Shown here: piece after piece, positions 31,595-42,432 of the stretch
How the letters are laid out: each line of letters opens with the position of its first letter
How positions within the stretch are numbered: the stretch's first letter is position 1
Assembly: GCA_002786065.1 (NCBI GenBank)
Contig: NHNY01000019.1
Span: 248,001 to 312,000 of the forward strand
From: Microcyclospora pomicola
Lineage: Eukaryota; Ascomycota; Dothideomycetes; Capnodiales
DNA: 64,000 nt
Direction of reading: 5' to 3'
Translations under genes and position numbers: made by a program
The notes under the pieces: model-generated
Told to the model about the DNA's origin: nothing
Seen by the model: only the letters and a program-made list of their open reading frames with translations
Databases searched by the model: none

Positions 31595-33484
31595 TCATCG
31601 ACATCAAGCCTGACACGGATGCTGACGATGACGGGTTCGATTTTGGTTCATGATGGCCACCCTTCCGAGCATAGTTGGGCATTCCGTCCTGCTGTTTCCA
31701 TTTATTCTTTTTTGATCTTCTCTTTTCTTTCGTCATCAATCATGGCCAGAGGGCCCACACTACGAACAAGCAAAGCGAGGAGTTTAGTCTGTGTTGTCGA
31801 CTTAGGGAAAATGAAGAATCTAGATCTGGCGTTTTTGGTTGCTTTAGCTAGGTAGCTACCTGATGAACTCATGGGCGGTCATGGATGGGTATGAGGGCAT
31901 GAGCATGAGCATGGGACGATCATATAGGAAATAACGATGGGGTCAGCATATGAACAAGTACCTAGCATACATGTATACTCCTATGCGAGCCATAGTATCG
32001 AGCCTCATATGGGTTGAATTGGATGTACTGAGTGTAGAGGTCGTGGAGTGGATGGATGAGAGACTCCGTCCACAACCGTTCCAATGGCAAATTGATGCGC
32101 CGCGCCTTATCTATATTCTATACATGAGGTGAGCTCGACGCACCAATGTTCAGGTACAATGTCGGTTGAATATCATCGGCGTGAGATGCTCTGCATTGTC
32201 ATTAACAGTATTGTTAACAGGCAATAATGTGATATTGCCGTCAGCAACCTCGTCGCCACGCAGATCGGATCGAGAGATAGGATCGACATCCTCAGTAGCC
32301 ATAACTATAAGCTCCGGCTTGTCGTTGGCTAGCTAAGGACCACGCACAGCCGGCACCGATCAGCCGAGAGGAATAGAGTACGGGAAATGAAGGCATGGTG
32401 ATGACGGATATATGTTGGTGGACTTCACAGCCAAACGAGTAGCCGTTATGACTAGCATCGACGGACGGTGGAATTGGGATGGGCGGTGGGTGGAGGATGG
32501 AGATGAGATGGAAATTGAGGCTGCTGAGTAATGGTCGGGCATGCATCAATCACATTCCATTCTTCTTCTGCTGGCTGCTGCGAGTGGAACGGAAGAAGTT
32601 TCTTGTCTCGTGTGATTGTTCCCTCCCTGCGTTACCTACCGTACCTCTACCTCTACCTCTACAGCACCGCATAACCGCATCTACATACCTACGCTCAGCG
32701 ATTCATCCCGCCGATTTTCTGCAATTTTCGGATTTTCGGACCCGGTCGCCCCCTGGCGGAAGTACCCGACGCGATTGGAGACTTTGGGACGATCGCGCGC
32801 CGCATTATCATTGAACATTTTATGCGTCAGGGGATTCTGCGGTCCAGCACATTACTACGGCACGACGACGAGGTGACGATTGCGAGACTGGACTATTTGA
32901 CACACTTTCGATCTTCAGCAGAAGCGTATTGCAGTCGCAGAGGAGGAGTCGCTGGAGAGAATGGGCAGTGCATGGTAAGCCCGTCCCCAACCCCTGTCTT
33001 GTCCTGTCTTGTCCTGCCCGGCCGCTGCGCATTGCATGACACTGCATATCCTGGAGTGCACCAAAACGACCACCACGACCGCAGCGACACGCACCACGAA
33101 TGCGACCGACATTGCAGAGATCTTGCATCCACTTGAGCATACATCCACAAACATCAGCAATCATCCGGTCTTCAAGTGCGGCGGAGTGCATTCGGTTACG
33201 GCGACCCCCAGACTGGTGACCTCACTGTACCCGAATCACAGCGGATGAGGCGGATCAGCTCACGACACCACCACAAAACCTCTGGCCGGCCACTGCGACT
33301 GCGACACGCTTGCACTCACGACTGCCTCCACGACCTACCTACCTACCTACCTCACTCCTTCAATCCGATACGCTCCTTATCCTCGACGACACCACTTCAG
33401 CATCAACACCCACACGCGCGCACCACCGCCAACAACATCTTCATCCTCTCCAGCCACTAATCGTAATTCCACCACTCCAGAAAC
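31595..33484. other. Intergenic region upstream of LCB2
   Basis: 1.9 kb. Contains short tandem motifs: CTCTAC-type repeats at 32636-32665 and CTAC repeats near 33334-33352, in what is probably the LCB2 promoter and leader. No gene recognised on either strand. Confidence 0.45.
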
Positions 33485-35572
33485 ATGCCTATCCGCACCC
33501 TCAACCCCTTTGCGCCCTCTCCCACCGTCGCCGCCCATCCTGAGAACCTCTCCGAGAAAGGTCCCATCCGTATCGAAGTACAAGAAGTCAACGCGTCGAA
33601 GAACAAACCACCACCCACCTCCACCAACAACAGCAATCCGTTCAAGCTCCGGTCGCGCTTTTCATTGCCGTTCGGCGCACCCCCGAAACAGCCTTCTACG
33701 ACGGCCAGACTCGAGCCGCCCCACAACCCCATCTACCGACCGCCCTCGCCGCAAACGCCGAGTCTGAGTCTGCCCACCATCAATCTGACGACCGCGACCG
33801 GAGAGAAGAGCAAGATGGAGGACTCGACGAAACCTCTCACCCTATTCTCCCCACCCAGCCCAGCAGAGGCGAAGCGTCTGGCGAAGCAACACGCAGCGTT
33901 CGGGCCATTGGGATCGAAACAACATCTCTACTCGTCCCGATTCGTCGGGACCGAATTCCCCGAACCGATCGAGGACGAACCGCCATACTTCTACCTCATC
34001 ACCACCTACATCTCCTACCTCATCCTCATCATCTTCGGACACGTCCGAGATTTCTTCGGCAAGCGGTTTCGCGCGGAGCGTTACAAGTATCTACAAGAAT
34101 GCAACGGATACGCGCCTCTCAACAGTGATTTCGATAACTTCTACATCCGACGACTGCAGCTGCGTATCAACGACTGCTTCCGCCGTCCGGTGACGGGGGT
34201 GCCGGGTCGTTTCATCACACTGCTTGATCGCACGAGCGACGACTTCAATCTGTCGTTCAAGTTTACGGGCACAACCACGCAGGCACTGAACATGTCTTCG
34301 TACAACTACTTGGGATTCGCGCAATCCGAGGGTGAATGCGCCGACGCGGTCGAGGCGAGTGTGCGCAAATACGGCATTTCGTTCTGCTCATCACGTGGAG
34401 ATGTCGGCACGAGCGAGTTGCATGTCGAGGTCGAGAAGCAGATTGCGGAGTTTGTGGGCAAGGAGGATGCCTCGATTCACAGCATGGGATTCGTGACCAA
34501 CGCTACTGTGTTTCCTGCGCTCGTCGGTAAGGGCTGTCTGATGATCAGCGATCAGCTTAACCATGCATCTATCCGGTATGGCGCGAGACTGTCCAACGCC
34601 GTGATTGACATGTTCAAGCACAACGACATGACCGATCTGGAGCGCGTGCTGCGCGAACGCATCAGTCAGGGCCAGCCACGCACGCATCGTCCTTGGAGGA
34701 AGATCCTGGTGGCCGTGGAGGGTCTGTACAGTATGGAGGGAACGATGTGCAACTTGCCCGGGCTGGTCGCGCTCCGTAAGAAGTACAAGTTCGCGCTCTA
34801 CGTCGACGAGGCGCACAGCATCGGTGCGTTGGGGCCACGCGGACGAGGTGTCTGCGACTACTTCGGCATCAACACCAGCGAGGTGGATATCTTGATGGGC
34901 ACCTTCACCAAGTCGTTCGGCGCGAACGGAGGCTATGTCGCGGCCAGCAAGGCCATCATCGACAAGATCCGCGTCACCAACGCCGGCACCATCTACGGTG
35001 AATCACCGACGCCGGCGGTGCTGACGCAGATCGCATCATCTCTCAAGATCATCAGCGGCGACCTCGCGCCCGGCCAAGGCGAAGAGCGTCTACAACGTCT
35101 GGCCTTCAACTCCCGCTACGTGCGACTCGGCCTGAAGCGCCTCGGCTTCATCATCTACGGCCACGACGACTCGCCCATCATCCCCCTCCTCCTCTACAAC
35201 CCAGCCAAGATCCCCGCCTTCTCGCGCGAGATGCTCAAACGCAAGATCGCCGTCGTGGTAGTCGGCTACCCCGCCACGCCTCTCATCTCCTCGCGCGCCC
35301 GCCTCTGCGTCTCGGCCGCGCACACCAAGGACGACCTTGACCGGCTGCTGCACGCCTGCGACCAGGCCGGCGACATCCTGCAGCTGAAGTTCAGCTCCGG
35401 CGTCGCCGGCGGCCAGGACGCGCTGCATGATGGCCTGCTCAACGAACAGGAGGCCCACGTCCGCGCCTGCCAGGAGCACGGCGTCAAGCCCCCCGCCATC
35501 ACCCCGCCGCGCTGGAAGGTGAGCGAGGTCATCCAGCGTGGCGTCGCCGATGTTAAGCGGCCGCTGTTGTAA
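33485..35572 (+). CDS. LCB2: Serine palmitoyltransferase subunit 2
   Basis: PLP-dependent catalytic subunit that condenses serine with palmitoyl-CoA, the first step of sphingolipid synthesis, at the ER. Intronless, 695 residues, longer than yeast Lcb2 (561) through a disordered Pro/Ser/Thr N-terminal extension of about 130 residues. A hydrophobic segment near residues 170-185 (YFYLITTYISYLILIIFG) is the expected membrane anchor. The alpha-oxoamine synthase fold shows NMSSYNYLGFAQSEG, FCSSRGDVGTSELHVEVEKQ, DQLNHASIRYGARLS, VEGLYSMEGTMCNLPGLV and YVDEAHSIGALGPRGRGVCD. The PLP lysine is in GTFTKSFGANGGYVA near residue 478. The frame is complete and the residues that hold PLP are present. Confidence 0.96.
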   Translation: MPIRTLNPFAPSPTVAAHPENLSEKGPIRIEVQEVNASKNKPPPTSTNNSNPFKLRSRFSLPFGAPPKQPSTTARLEPPHNPIYRPPSPQTPSLSLPTINLTTATGEKSKMEDSTKPLTLFSPPSPAEAKRLAKQHAAFGPLGSKQHLYSSRFVGTEFPEPIEDEPPYFYLITTYISYLILIIFGHVRDFFGKRFRAERYKYLQECNGYAPLNSDFDNFYIRRLQLRINDCFRRPVTGVPGRFITLLDRTSDDFNLSFKFTGTTTQALNMSSYNYLGFAQSEGECADAVEASVRKYGISFCSSRGDVGTSELHVEVEKQIAEFVGKEDASIHSMGFVTNATVFPALVGKGCLMISDQLNHASIRYGARLSNAVIDMFKHNDMTDLERVLRERISQGQPRTHRPWRKILVAVEGLYSMEGTMCNLPGLVALRKKYKFALYVDEAHSIGALGPRGRGVCDYFGINTSEVDILMGTFTKSFGANGGYVAASKAIIDKIRVTNAGTIYGESPTPAVLTQIASSLKIISGDLAPGQGEERLQRLAFNSRYVRLGLKRLGFIIYGHDDSPIIPLLLYNPAKIPAFSREMLKRKIAVVVVGYPATPLISSRARLCVSAAHTKDDLDRLLHACDQAGDILQLKFSSGVAGGQDALHDGLLNEQEAHVRACQEHGVKPPAITPPRWKVSEVIQRGVADVKRPLL

Positions 35573-35719
35573 AACATTTCTCGTTCGGGATTCATGAACA
35601 TAATTTTAAAGTGGTGGGCAGGGTGTTTAGGAAGGTTGGTTTCCTTCGGCCATGCATCGCATCGCATTCGCGTGGGCTCTGGCGTTGCTATCGGCGTAGA
35701 CAGGGCATGTATAGAATGT

Positions 35720-35770
35720 TACCTTTTTACCTTATTACCTTATTACCTTACATGTATACCTTACATGTAT
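35720..35770. repeat. TTACCTTA-type short tandem repeat
   Basis: Imperfect repeats of tattacct followed by two copies of ttacatgtat(a/c)c. Directly visible; not the TTAGGG telomere motif. Confidence 0.85.
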
Positions 35771-36040
35771 CCACTCAATCACAAGCAGACCGTCTAATCC
35801 ATTCATCCATCCATCCACCCACCCACGAACCAAAAGTCCCATGATCTCACAATCCGTGATCTTGCCGAACGAGCGAGAAGAAAAAGCGATTCTGTGATCC
35901 GCGCAGAAACGGCGAAAGGACATTCTAAGGTACCTTCCCTTAGGCATGGAAGGTGGTAAAAGGTAGAAGTCTCCTCGAGGGGTTGTCACATTCCCCTCGG
36001 TCAAGGTTAGGTAAATACATACCTTATACTCTGTTGCTGT

Positions 36041-36125
36041 ATTGCATTGCACTGATTATTGCGTTGCATTGCACTGCACTGCACAGCACTACTGTTCATC
36101 ACATCACCTTGCATTGCATTGCACG
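36041..36125. repeat. TTGCA/CTGCA pentanucleotide microsatellite cluster
   Basis: Two blocks of attgc/actgc units separated by about 30 nt of unrelated sequence. Confidence 0.85.
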
Positions 36126-36156
36126 CAGTTCGGTGACGAATGGCAACGGGAGCACA

Positions 36157-36194
36157 GCGTATGTGCATGTGCATGTGCGTGTGCGTGTGTGTAG
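36157..36194. repeat. GTGCAT/GTGCGT microsatellite
   Basis: Alternating purine-pyrimidine repeat passing from gtgcat to gtgcgt to gtgt units. Confidence 0.85.
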
Positions 36195-36231
36195 GGACCT
36201 TGGATACAATATAAGGTACCTTACCATCATC

Positions 36232-36263
36232 GAAGAGGAGGAGGAGGAGGAGGAGGAGGAGGG
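36232..36263. repeat. (GAG)n microsatellite
   Basis: About ten GAG/GGA units in a row, in intergenic DNA rather than in a gene. Confidence 0.95.
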
Positions 36264-36571
36264 TGGCATCCAATACCTATTCCGGAACTGGAACTTTCTA
36301 GATGAGGTAACTACGCAGACAGTTTGCTAGGGCGGGCGTTTCGAGGAACGACCGGGTGACGGGGGCATGCTACCTTAGCTACCTACCTTACTGTACTTGG
36401 TGCTGAGTCCGCGCGAGGAAAAGTAAGTGGTGATTTTAATCGAGGACGGGGAAGAAAGGCATGAGTCTTGTAATCGGCTGTACGAAGTAGATTATTGTAT
36501 CAAGAACTTCTGTCGTCTGCCAATACTACCATCGCCACCCCTTGGCTCCTTCTCATCTCTTCCGCTCAAAT

Positions 36572-38088
36572 CTACCGCTTCCACGCGATTCCATCGGCGG
36601 TGACGTCCGTCTTGCGCGCGAGGATCTCCTCGACCTTCTCCTTCACGCCCTGCTTGCCCTTGTGCGCGAGCACGATCTTGCGCACAATCTCGTCGCGCGA
36701 CGCGGCGGGCGAGTCGTTGACGACGGAGCGCACGGCGCTGTCGCGCGGCAGGCCGAGGTGGCGGAAGGGGTAGTCGCGGTAGTCGGCGTGGGGGCCCGAG
36801 GCCAGCAGCTCGAGGGTATCTTCGGGGTCGTAGAAGGTGTCGACGTTGGCGGGCGAGACTTGGTCGAGGGTTTTGGGGTCCCAGTTCGGGGCGCGGCGGG
36901 GTTTGTCGATGAGCTGTGCGGACACGCCCTCGACGAAGTCCGGGTGCTCCATGAAGCGCGAGGCGATGGTGTGCTCGCGGCGGAAGGTCTGGGCGATGGA
37001 CCAGTGCTTGGCCTCGCGGAGTTGGCGCATGGTCACTTTGACGCTGGTCGGGGAGCGTTGGAGGATCGTCTTGCGTGTCTTGGTGCACCACTCGCGCACT
37101 TCTGGGGTGGCGGTGCCGCCTTCGTTGTCTGCGATACCCTTGAGCGCGTTCAGGATGCCATCGATGTCGTTGGCGGGCTGGAAGACGTAGTCGACGGCGG
37201 CACGGATGTTGCCTCCGACGTTGGAGTCGGTAGGATGCTGATCGTGTGGCACTCCAGTAGCGAACTCGTCAATAGTGCTGTTGATGATGCTGACGCGGGT
37301 GGCGAGGTCGTCGTAGTCTTTGAACTGAAGCTCACCCAGCCGAGCCTCCAGATCAGGCAGTGAAGAGGAGTGCAGGTAGTGTGTGGCAACACCAGCATAG
37401 AAAGCGTTCACGCCCTTGACCTGCTCCGAGGTCAATGCCAGAAACATTCCCAGCTCGCCGTCCAGACGCGGCAGGAAGAACGACGCTCCAACATCCGGGA
37501 AGAAACCAATCGTCGTCTCGGGCATGGCAAACACTGTGTTCTCCGTCGCGATGCGGAAAGGCGCGTGCAAGCTCAATCCCACTCCACCGCCCATCGTGAT
37601 GCCGTCCATGAACGCCACATACGGCTTCTGATACGTCGCAATCATATGATCAAGCTTGTATTCCAGCTCGAAGTAGTCCTTGCTGGCCTGCTGTCCCGAC
37701 ACGCCTTTCTTGTTATCCAGCGCCAGCGCCGCCACATCGCCGCCCGCGCACAACGCCCGTCCCTCGCCCTTCAACACAATCACGTTGGCCATGTCGGATC
37801 GGCTCCATTCCTGCAACCGCGGGATGATCTTCCGACACATGCTGCCGTTCAGGCTGTTCAGCTTCTTCGGCCGGTTGAGGGTGATGGTCCGCACGCCATA
37901 TTGGGATGCGAAAAGCACATCGTTCGGCTCGTCGCCGGGCAGTTCTTTGATGTCGGAGGAGATGGTGTACTACAGCAGCTGGAGGTCAGTCAGCGGAACC
38001 CGAGTTGGAAGCAGTGGGGAGGTGCACGCACGCTTCTGGAGTTGCTGGCCATCATGGCGGGGTTGGTGATCTTCGCGCGAAGAGGCAT
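36572..38088 (-). CDS. EHD3: 3-hydroxyisobutyryl-CoA hydrolase, mitochondrial
   Basis: Crotonase-fold enzyme of valine breakdown. Exons 38088-38032 and 37969-36572 (62-nt intron) give 484 residues. Exon 1 encodes MPLRAKITNPAMMASNSRS, basic and hydroxylated like a mitochondrial presequence; exon 2 opens with YTISSDIKELPGDEPNDVLF. The crotonase core shows RTITLNRPKKLNSLNGSM, LKGEGRALCAGGDVAAL (oxyanion-hole region), PYVAFMDGITMGGGVGLSLH, and the catalytic region AMPETTIGFFPDVGASFFLP with the glutamate and aspartate used in HIBCH. The C-terminal HIBCH extension includes REHTIASRFMEHPDFVEGVS and ends with VTADGIAWKR. No peroxisomal SKL-like C-terminus. Family membership is certain from motifs; localisation is inferred. 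Confidence 0.93.
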
Positions 38089-38758
38089 TGCGGCGGGTCG
38101 AGTGGCTGCTGCTACAGCGAAGCGTCTACAGCACGTCTGAAGGTGCATTGGTGCTGGGGGAGAGTGTGTAGGAGAGCTTGGTCGGATCTGCCTCTATGCG
38201 GTCATTGGGGAGAAAGTACCCGAGACCTCGGCTGGTCTGGCCGTGTATAAGCACGGAGAGTTTGCGCAGAGTAGGAAATCAATTTTCTGGTGATGGTAGG
38301 CAAATGAAGGACCAAGGCGACGCAACATCAATATTACAGTAGATGATTGGATTGCTTGTTGAGAAGACTACAATATGTGCTCGGGGGTGACATGGACCTC
38401 CGCGTGGGCACGTGACAGTGAATATCCACACAATGTGTGGTCCGTGAGCTTGACCATGCAAACGTTCATGAGCTTTTTATCAAGTCAGGAGAGGTCGACG
38501 AGGATCTGATCAGCTTGACCAGCCGCTTAGTTGATCTTCTCACACGGCAGTTGAGATGCCTCGCAGGTTAAAAGGACGTGTAGGTGACAGTCGCGAGAGG
38601 GTGCCGCTAAGCTACAGGATCAACCATCCAAGGACGAAGGCTGGCAGTATGTGTATTGCTGCTGCTACATCTGCTACATATGGCCCCCCCAAAAGCTTTT
38701 GTGAAACCGCTCTTGCTATCGTATGTGTGCTGCCACTTTACTAGTCGACTCAATCCTC
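38089..38758. other. Intergenic region between two minus-strand genes
   Basis: Promoter side of the HIBCH gene and 3' side of the vWA gene. No gene or repeat recognised. Confidence 0.4.
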
Positions 38759-40882
38759 CTAATAACGTGGTGGCTGCTGGCCATATCCTTGCTGACCTTG
38801 CGGCGCGTATCCTCCCTGTGGCGGGCCGGGAGGTGGCCTTCCGTATTGTTGTTGCTGACCGTATTGGCCAGGTGGTGGACCCTGTCCGTACTGCTGTTGA
38901 CTATACTGACCGGGAGGTGGACCTTGGCCGTACTGCTGTTGACCATACTGACCTTGAGGTGGCGCGCCGTACTGCCCTTGTGGAGGAGCTCCATATCCAC
39001 CAGGAGCACCGCCACCACCGGCCATGTGTGTCTTTTCATCTTTGGTGTCGTAGCTTGGATCGATAGCACCAAGAATGAGCTTGATCATCCAGAGATCGGG
39101 GGTGAGATCGACGGGTGGTTGAGCTCTCGACATCTCGGCAGATTCGTTCTCGTAGTCTTTAATCATGTCAGCCAAGCTTCATGAACATCGAAATTTGAGT
39201 CATGCTTACTAGATGTGCAGTCTACTTCTTTGCCAACCATTGGGTCGTTGTCGAGCTTAGCGAGGAACTCGGTGGCTTTCTGGTCGTTACCGACCTGCGC
39301 AAACTGGAACGCAACCGCACCTGAACCGTATCTCGACCTTCCGGCCTGGTCCACCGCATAACGCACAGTCTCCATCAGAGTGTTCGCATTCTCGCCGGCG
39401 GGCTGTCCGTCGGTGATGCTGATGATAAGCAGTGGCTTTTGCATCTGCGGGCTGTGAAGTTTTTGTACGAGGATCGGATCGATGACCTTCTTGCGCAACT
39501 CCGTGCCAAACGGCGTCAAGCCCTTGTAGCGTTTGTTGGACAAGAGCTGCTCGACTTGCTGCTCGCTGCGGATACCTGAAAGCGCATTCAACGGGACCTG
39601 GTCGTCGTTCATGAACCGTACATCGATACCGTCCTCGTCGAACAGCGTCGCTGCGAACGCGACACGCTGCATGATAAGCTGCAGGTCCTTGATACGCTCT
39701 CCGTTCTCCTCGAAAGACATGGATCCGGAGTCGTCGATGTACACAACCACATCGTACAGAGCCAGGCGGACGATATCCACGGCGATCTCACGCTGGATGC
39801 GCCAGGCTTGGCAGAGCCGGTCGATCTGTTGAGCGGCGCGCTGTGCTATCTGCGGCAGCCTCTGGGCACCTGCCGTGCCTGGACCGTAGAAAGCGTGCAA
39901 TTTCTTCTCTTGCACAGCTTGTTCGAGCTGACGTTGGTATCCCTGAACATCATGCGGTGCGCCGCCGGGAGCGCCACCTGGGGCGCCATATTGCTGCTGC
40001 TGACCGGGAGGTGCGCCGTACTGTTGATGCTGGCCTTGAGGGGGTGCCTGGCCATATCCGCCTTGCTGTTGTGGTGGTCCGCCCTGTACATGTATTGTCA
40101 GCTTTGTCCAATGCCAGCTGCAGACATCAAATGCGAGTATCAATGGTGACGGACGTATGCAGTTTGACCGTAGGACTGTTGTTGACCATATTGCGCTTGT
40201 TGGCCATACTGAGGTTGACCGTATTGGCCTTGTGATGGTGCTTGGCTGTAAGATTGATACCCTTGCTGCTGACCAGGCGGCGGGGGTGGCGGACGAGCGT
40301 ATTGCTGTTGGCCCGGATAAGCGCTCGGGGCTGGTGACTGCGTAGGATATCCCGGTTGCAGCGCGGAAGGGTAAGGCGGAGCAGCGGCGCCGCTGGCCGC
40401 CATTTTGGCTGCTAATGGCATAATGTCGAGGATGTCGGATCGAGGTCGTCGTGATAGGCGGAGAGGATGTGGTGTAGGATAGACAAAGAATGAATGAAAG
40501 GACTTACTTGCGACTGTGCACCGGGGTAGGCTTGGTAGGGCCTCGACTGTCCGGGCTGTGCAGCGAAGTCAGGTCAGGACGCCACACACATGCGCTATAG
40601 GGCACTTACGTATCCGCCGCCTGGTTGCTGCTGCGATGGCGCGCCCTGCTGAGAATACTGCGAGCCGAAGTTGGCGACCGCTGCAGCTCCCCCCTGCGCT
40701 GCTGCGAGTTTCGAGGCCAACTGTGAGTGAAGGATCAGTCAATTACTGCCTCTGCAATGCGGGTTTCACGTTGTTCGTGTTTGCACAGCATCTCTCAGTG
40801 AACAAATGATGTCACCCCAAGAGATGGCGGGGACTGGCGGGGTACAGTTTGTCGCGCAGTGAGGGCTGCTACTTACACCCAT
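38759..40882 (-). CDS. Q/G/Y-rich (prion-like) protein with a von Willebrand A-type domain
   Basis: Likely exons: 40882-40877, 40720-40610, 40555-40508, 40337-40155, 40083-39210, 39156-38759; about 539 residues. Exon 1 carries only Met-Gly, then LASKLAAAQGGAAAV. The first 160 residues and the last 80 are rich in Gln, Gly, Tyr and Pro (QPQYGQQAQYGQQQSYGQ; GQYGQQQYGQGPPPGQ). A vWA-like domain lies between, with a MIDAS-type VVYIDDSGSMS near residue 235, a conserved Thr in GLTPFGTEL and IISITDGQPAGE. This architecture is known from many filamentous fungi but has no assigned function. The exon 3-4 junction is uncertain: with the strong GTAAGT donor at 40507 the frame continues only from an acceptor at 40338, yet coding-like sequence (residues of type GAAAPPYPSALQPGYPTQ) extends up to about 40408. 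Confidence 0.72.
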
Positions 40883-41472
40883 GATATCGTCGGATTGGTG
40901 GATGAAGCGTAGACCTTGGTTTGTGTTGGTGAAGTGATTGTAGAGAGAACAGAGACACTTCGACTGTCGAGTATTTGAAGGAGTGGAAGATGGAATGTCA
41001 GAAGCAGGAATCCGAAGATCAGTAGGTATTATTCACTGGTGGCTCCTTGCAGCTGCGCGACAGCTGAGGCCAAGGCCAAGACCAAGCCAGTCACTCAGCC
41101 ACACTCCAGCTCCATCACGTTCGCAGCGATCGGCAGGGACTGTACATCACGTTGTGAGTATACGAGTTACGACGCCTAATAACCCCATATGCCTAGGTAT
41201 GCTCGAATGCCGTTTGTATGTTGTTGGGTCGGGGACAAGTACGAAGCGTAGAGCGGGATCTGAGATGGCAGCAGGTGATGCGACACCATCCAGTAGATGA
41301 CGATTGTATGTGATTCTGATCCGACCTCATCTCTCTGCATCAATTGAGAAAGCATCCTTGATCTTATATGCGCACTCGTATTGCCTTCACACGGCTCAGA
41401 TCTCCTCCTCACTCCGTCCTCCGTCAATCGTTACACGTATCGGCGAGCTCAAGAGCACGAAGACCGGCCAAC
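40883..41472. promoter_or_regulatory. Divergent upstream region of the vWA and aprataxin genes
   Basis: About 590 nt between start codons. The last 105 nt form an in-frame extension of aprataxin from an ATG at 41368 that resembles a mitochondrial presequence (see findings). Confidence 0.4.
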
Positions 41473-42432
41473 ATGGCTCCTCCAAATGCCTCTGCCGACG
41501 ATGTCGAACATATCGCAGATACAGCCGTGCCTGGCCAGCAGTCCGTAGACCACTATCCGCCGGCGCAAAGACCCAATGCATGTACGCCTCTCTGCATCTC
41601 CCACTCACGCCATCGCCAGACTCTGATCATCACGGTACAGTCACCAAGCTGATGAGTCCCAAGCACAAACGCCCTATCCCCGAGAAAACCGACGTCCGAA
41701 CACAGCAGACCGTCTTCCACGGCCGCGACGGTCTCGCAGCATACACCACCGACCCGACCTCCTTCCCGCCCAGCCGCGTCCTCTACCACAATGACAAGTT
41801 CGTCGTCATCAACGATCTGTATCCCAAAGCCGCCGTCCACCTGCTCATCCTCCCGCGCGACACGAAGAGGAATGTTATGAGCCCGCAGGATGCGTTTGAT
41901 GACCCGCAGTTCCTCGCGGATTGCCAGGCGGAAGAGAAGAAGGTGCGCAAGATCGTGGCGAGTGAATTGAGACGCAAGTTTGGCGGCATCTCAGCGACGG
42001 ATCGACCACGGCTGGAGGCTATGGATGCAGATGAGCCGCCGGATACGCTACCAGCGGGTCGTGATTGGGATAAGGACATCATTAGTGGTATTCACGCCAA
42101 TCCGTCAATGTCCCACGTGCATATCCATGTGCTCAGGTATGGTTCTCCATGTTCGAACTCCAACCACCCTCATCAACTGACAAGATATCCCCATACACAG
42201 CCGAGACATGGTATCCGACTGCATGAAGAAGCGGAATCACTACCAGTCCTTCACGACCGACTTCCTCGTCGGCATGGATCAGTTCCCACTGGCCGACGAC
42301 GACTATCGGAGGAGGTACGGCTCCTTCCCGGACGATATGATCTGTTGGCGATGTGGGAAGAACTTCGAGAATAAGATGACCAGACTGTTGGACCATCTGC
42401 GTCAGGAGGCGAAGGAGTGGCAGCGCGAGTGA
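41473..42432 (+). CDS. HNT3: Aprataxin-like DNA deadenylase (Hnt3)
   Basis: Removes AMP from 5'-adenylated DNA left by failed ligation. Exons 41473-41581, 41641-42136 and 42201-42432 (introns 59 and 64 nt) give 278 residues. The HIT domain runs from about residue 60 (RVLYHNDKFVVINDLYPKAA, HLLILPRDTKRNVMSPQDAF) to the histidine triad in SMSHVHIHVLSRDM near residue 198; the second intron falls directly behind the triad. The C-terminal zinc finger reads ICWRCGKNFENKM then LLDHLRQE: two Cys, one His and a Glu. This is the C2HE ligand set reported for fungal aprataxin, rather than C2H2 as in man. No FHA domain, as expected in fungi. An in-frame ATG at 41368 could add 35 residues. Nuclear localisation is expected for the short form. 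Confidence 0.93.

Larger units (their letters stand above)
35573..36571. other. Convergent intergenic region rich in simple repeats
   Basis: 1 kb between LCB2 and the HIBCH gene, with several different simple repeats listed separately. No gene recognised. Confidence 0.5.

Noticed and set aside
35720-35770. Possible interstitial telomere repeat
   Set aside because: The unit is TTACCTTA-like, not TTAGGG/CCCTAA, and it lies between housekeeping genes.
36542-38140. Long plus-strand frames (273 and 256 codons) across the HIBCH gene
   Set aside because: Antisense shadows of a gene with an intact crotonase core; compositions of Val/Gly and His/Arg/Gln are artefacts of codon bias.
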